From the NCBI GenBank assembly GCA_022616655.1, contig JAKEEJ010000069.1, positions 1 to 7,056 on the forward strand: a stretch of 7,056 nt of DNA, written 5' to 3'. The position numbers and the translations under genes were made by a program. The notes below the pieces were generated by a model, which saw only the letters and a list, made by a program, of their open reading frames with translations, ran no database searches and was not told the DNA's origin. Position 1 is the first letter of the stretch, and each line of letters opens with the position of its first letter. This DNA is from Nevskiales bacterium. GTDB taxonomy: Bacteria > Pseudomonadota > Gammaproteobacteria > Nevskiales > Nevskiaceae. Below are positions 6,083 through 7,056 of this stretch, piece after piece.

Positions 6083-7056
6083 GCCGCCCCCACGGTTTGA
6101 AGGGCCTGTCCACGCGCAATCGCGGCTTCAAAGTCGGCGCGGAAGTATTTGAGCGCGCTCTGCAGCGGTTCCATGGCGCCCGGCGCGTGGGCACAGAAGG
6201 TGCGGCCCGGGCCCAGCAGTTTGCAATGGCGGGCCAGCAGTTCAAGGTCGCCGGGTTTGCCACGGCCCTGTTCGATCTCGATCAGGAGTTTCTCGCTCCA
6301 CGGCAGGCCGTCGCGGCAGGGCGTGCACCAGCCGCAGGATTCCTGGGCGAAGAAGTGCAGCAGGTTGCGCACCATGCCGATCACGGGGGTCTGGTCGTCC
6401 AGCACGATCATCTGGCCCGTTCCCATTCTCGACCCTGCCCTGGCGATGGAATCGAAATCCATCGGCAGGTCCAGATGGTCGGCGGTGAGGAAATCGGTGG
6501 AGGCTCCGCCCGGCAGCCAGCCGCGCAGCCGGAGTCCGTCGCGCAGGCCGCCGGCATGCACCTCCACCAGCTCGCGCGCCGTCGTGCCCATCGGCAGTTC
6601 CCAGGTGCCCGGCCGTTTCAGCTTGCCCGAGGCGCCGTAGAGCTTGGTGCCGCCGTCCTTGGACTTCGACAAGCCCTTAAACCAGGCCGCGCCGTGCTCA
6701 ATGATGTGCGGCACGTTGCAGAGGGTTTCGATGTTGTTGACCACCGTCGGTTTTCCAAACAGACCCGAAATGGCGGGGAAGGGCGGTTTGGCCCGCGGCA
6801 CGGCGCGTTTGCCTTCGAGCGAAGAGATCAGCGCCGTCTCTTCTCCACAAATGTAGCGGCCGGCACTGGTGTGCAGGTGCAAATCGTAGGAGTACCCGCT
6901 GCCCAGGATATTCTTGCCGAGATAGCCTTGGTCATACGCCTCGGCGATGGCCTTGCGCAGACGCGCCGCCGCCAGGAAGTATTCGTTGCGCAGAAACACG
7001 TAGCCGATGTCGGCCTGGATGGCGTAGCCGCCGAGAATCATGCCCTCGATGAAGGA
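6079..7056 (-). CDS. nuoF: NADH-quinone oxidoreductase subunit F (NuoF), 5' end outside window
   Basis: NuoF binds NADH and FMN, takes the hydride, and passes electrons to its [4Fe-4S] cluster N3. The window shows the last 325 residues, starting [14 protein letters not shown]. The true start lies beyond 7056; by comparison with E. coli NuoF (about 445 residues) roughly 110 N-terminal residues are missing, including the glycine-rich FMN loop. Visible motifs, numbered from the window edge, are [18 protein letters not shown] (65-82), [15 protein letters not shown] (102-116) and the N3 ligands C241, C244, C247 ([15 protein letters not shown]) and C288 ([10 protein letters not shown]). The residue before AGRY is serine (HTSAGRY), whereas HTGAGRY is the form I recall in E. 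coli. The gene ends in TGA at 6081-6079, overlapping the nuoG ATG, which implies translational coupling. Identity is clear. Confidence 0.98.
   Translation of the reverse strand, partial: SFIEGMILGGYAIQADIGYVFLRNEYFLAAARLRKAIAEAYDQGYLGKNILGSGYSYDLHLHTSAGRYICGEETALISSLEGKRAVPRAKPPFPAISGLFGKPTVVNNIETLCNVPHIIEHGAAWFKGLSKSKDGGTKLYGASGKLKRPGTWELPMGTTARELVEVHAGGLRDGLRLRGWLPGGASTDFLTADHLDLPMDFDSIARAGSRMGTGQMIVLDDQTPVIGMVRNLLHFFAQESCGWCTPCRDGLPWSEKLLIEIEQGRGKPGDLELLARHCKLLGPGRTFCAHAPGAMEPLQSALKYFRADFEAAIARGQALQTVGAA

Noticed and set aside
1..7056. A novel system, RNA gene or cargo hidden in the window
   Set aside because: All long frames resolve to nuo genes or their shadows, no tRNA- or rRNA-like sequence was seen, and the only unexplained DNA is the three repeat-bearing junctions.

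Overview
The window holds seven consecutive genes of a proton-pumping NADH:quinone oxidoreductase (respiratory complex I, NDH-1) operon, all on the minus strand. In transcription order, from the high-coordinate end to the low, they are nuoF (5' end cut by the window), nuoG, nuoH, nuoI, nuoJ, nuoK and nuoL (3' end cut). The proteins resemble the Escherichia coli subunits very closely by eye. NuoG is the long form (895 residues) and keeps the CxxCxxxCx27C set for the extra N7 cluster. With the GC-rich coding sequence, this points to a proteobacterium, most likely a gammaproteobacterium. Genus cannot be read from the sequence.

Layout: at 6079-7056 and 3395-6082 lie the NADH-dehydrogenase (peripheral-arm) genes nuoF and nuoG. 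They carry the NADH/FMN site, the N3 cluster and the N1b, N4, N5 and N7 clusters. At 2400-3398 is nuoH, which forms the quinone-chamber membrane anchor. At 1862-2407 is nuoI, with clusters N6a and N6b. These four genes are tightly coupled: F/G and G/H overlap by 4 bases (ATGA) and H/I by 8 bases. From nuoI onward the design changes. The nuoI-nuoJ, nuoJ-nuoK and nuoK-nuoL junctions are 183, 194 and 113 bases long, and each is almost filled by a palindromic, non-coding repeat.

Two of these junctions (I-J and J-K) carry copies of the same approximately 150-bp foldback element. It is bounded by CGCAAAG-type octamer repeats in inverted orientation and lies in the same orientation in both places. 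The third (K-L) holds a different 93-bp element with 13-bp terminal inverted repeats (12 of 13 matching) and a perfect 9-bp GC-rich hairpin. Its end touches the nuoL start codon and supplies the nuoL Shine-Dalgarno sequence.

Electrons pass from NADH through NuoF (FMN, N3), NuoG and NuoI (N6a/b) to quinone at the NuoH interface. NuoJ, NuoK and NuoL belong to the proton-pumping membrane arm. No new enzyme system is visible. The unusual content is the set of repeats occupying every junction of the membrane-arm part of the operon.
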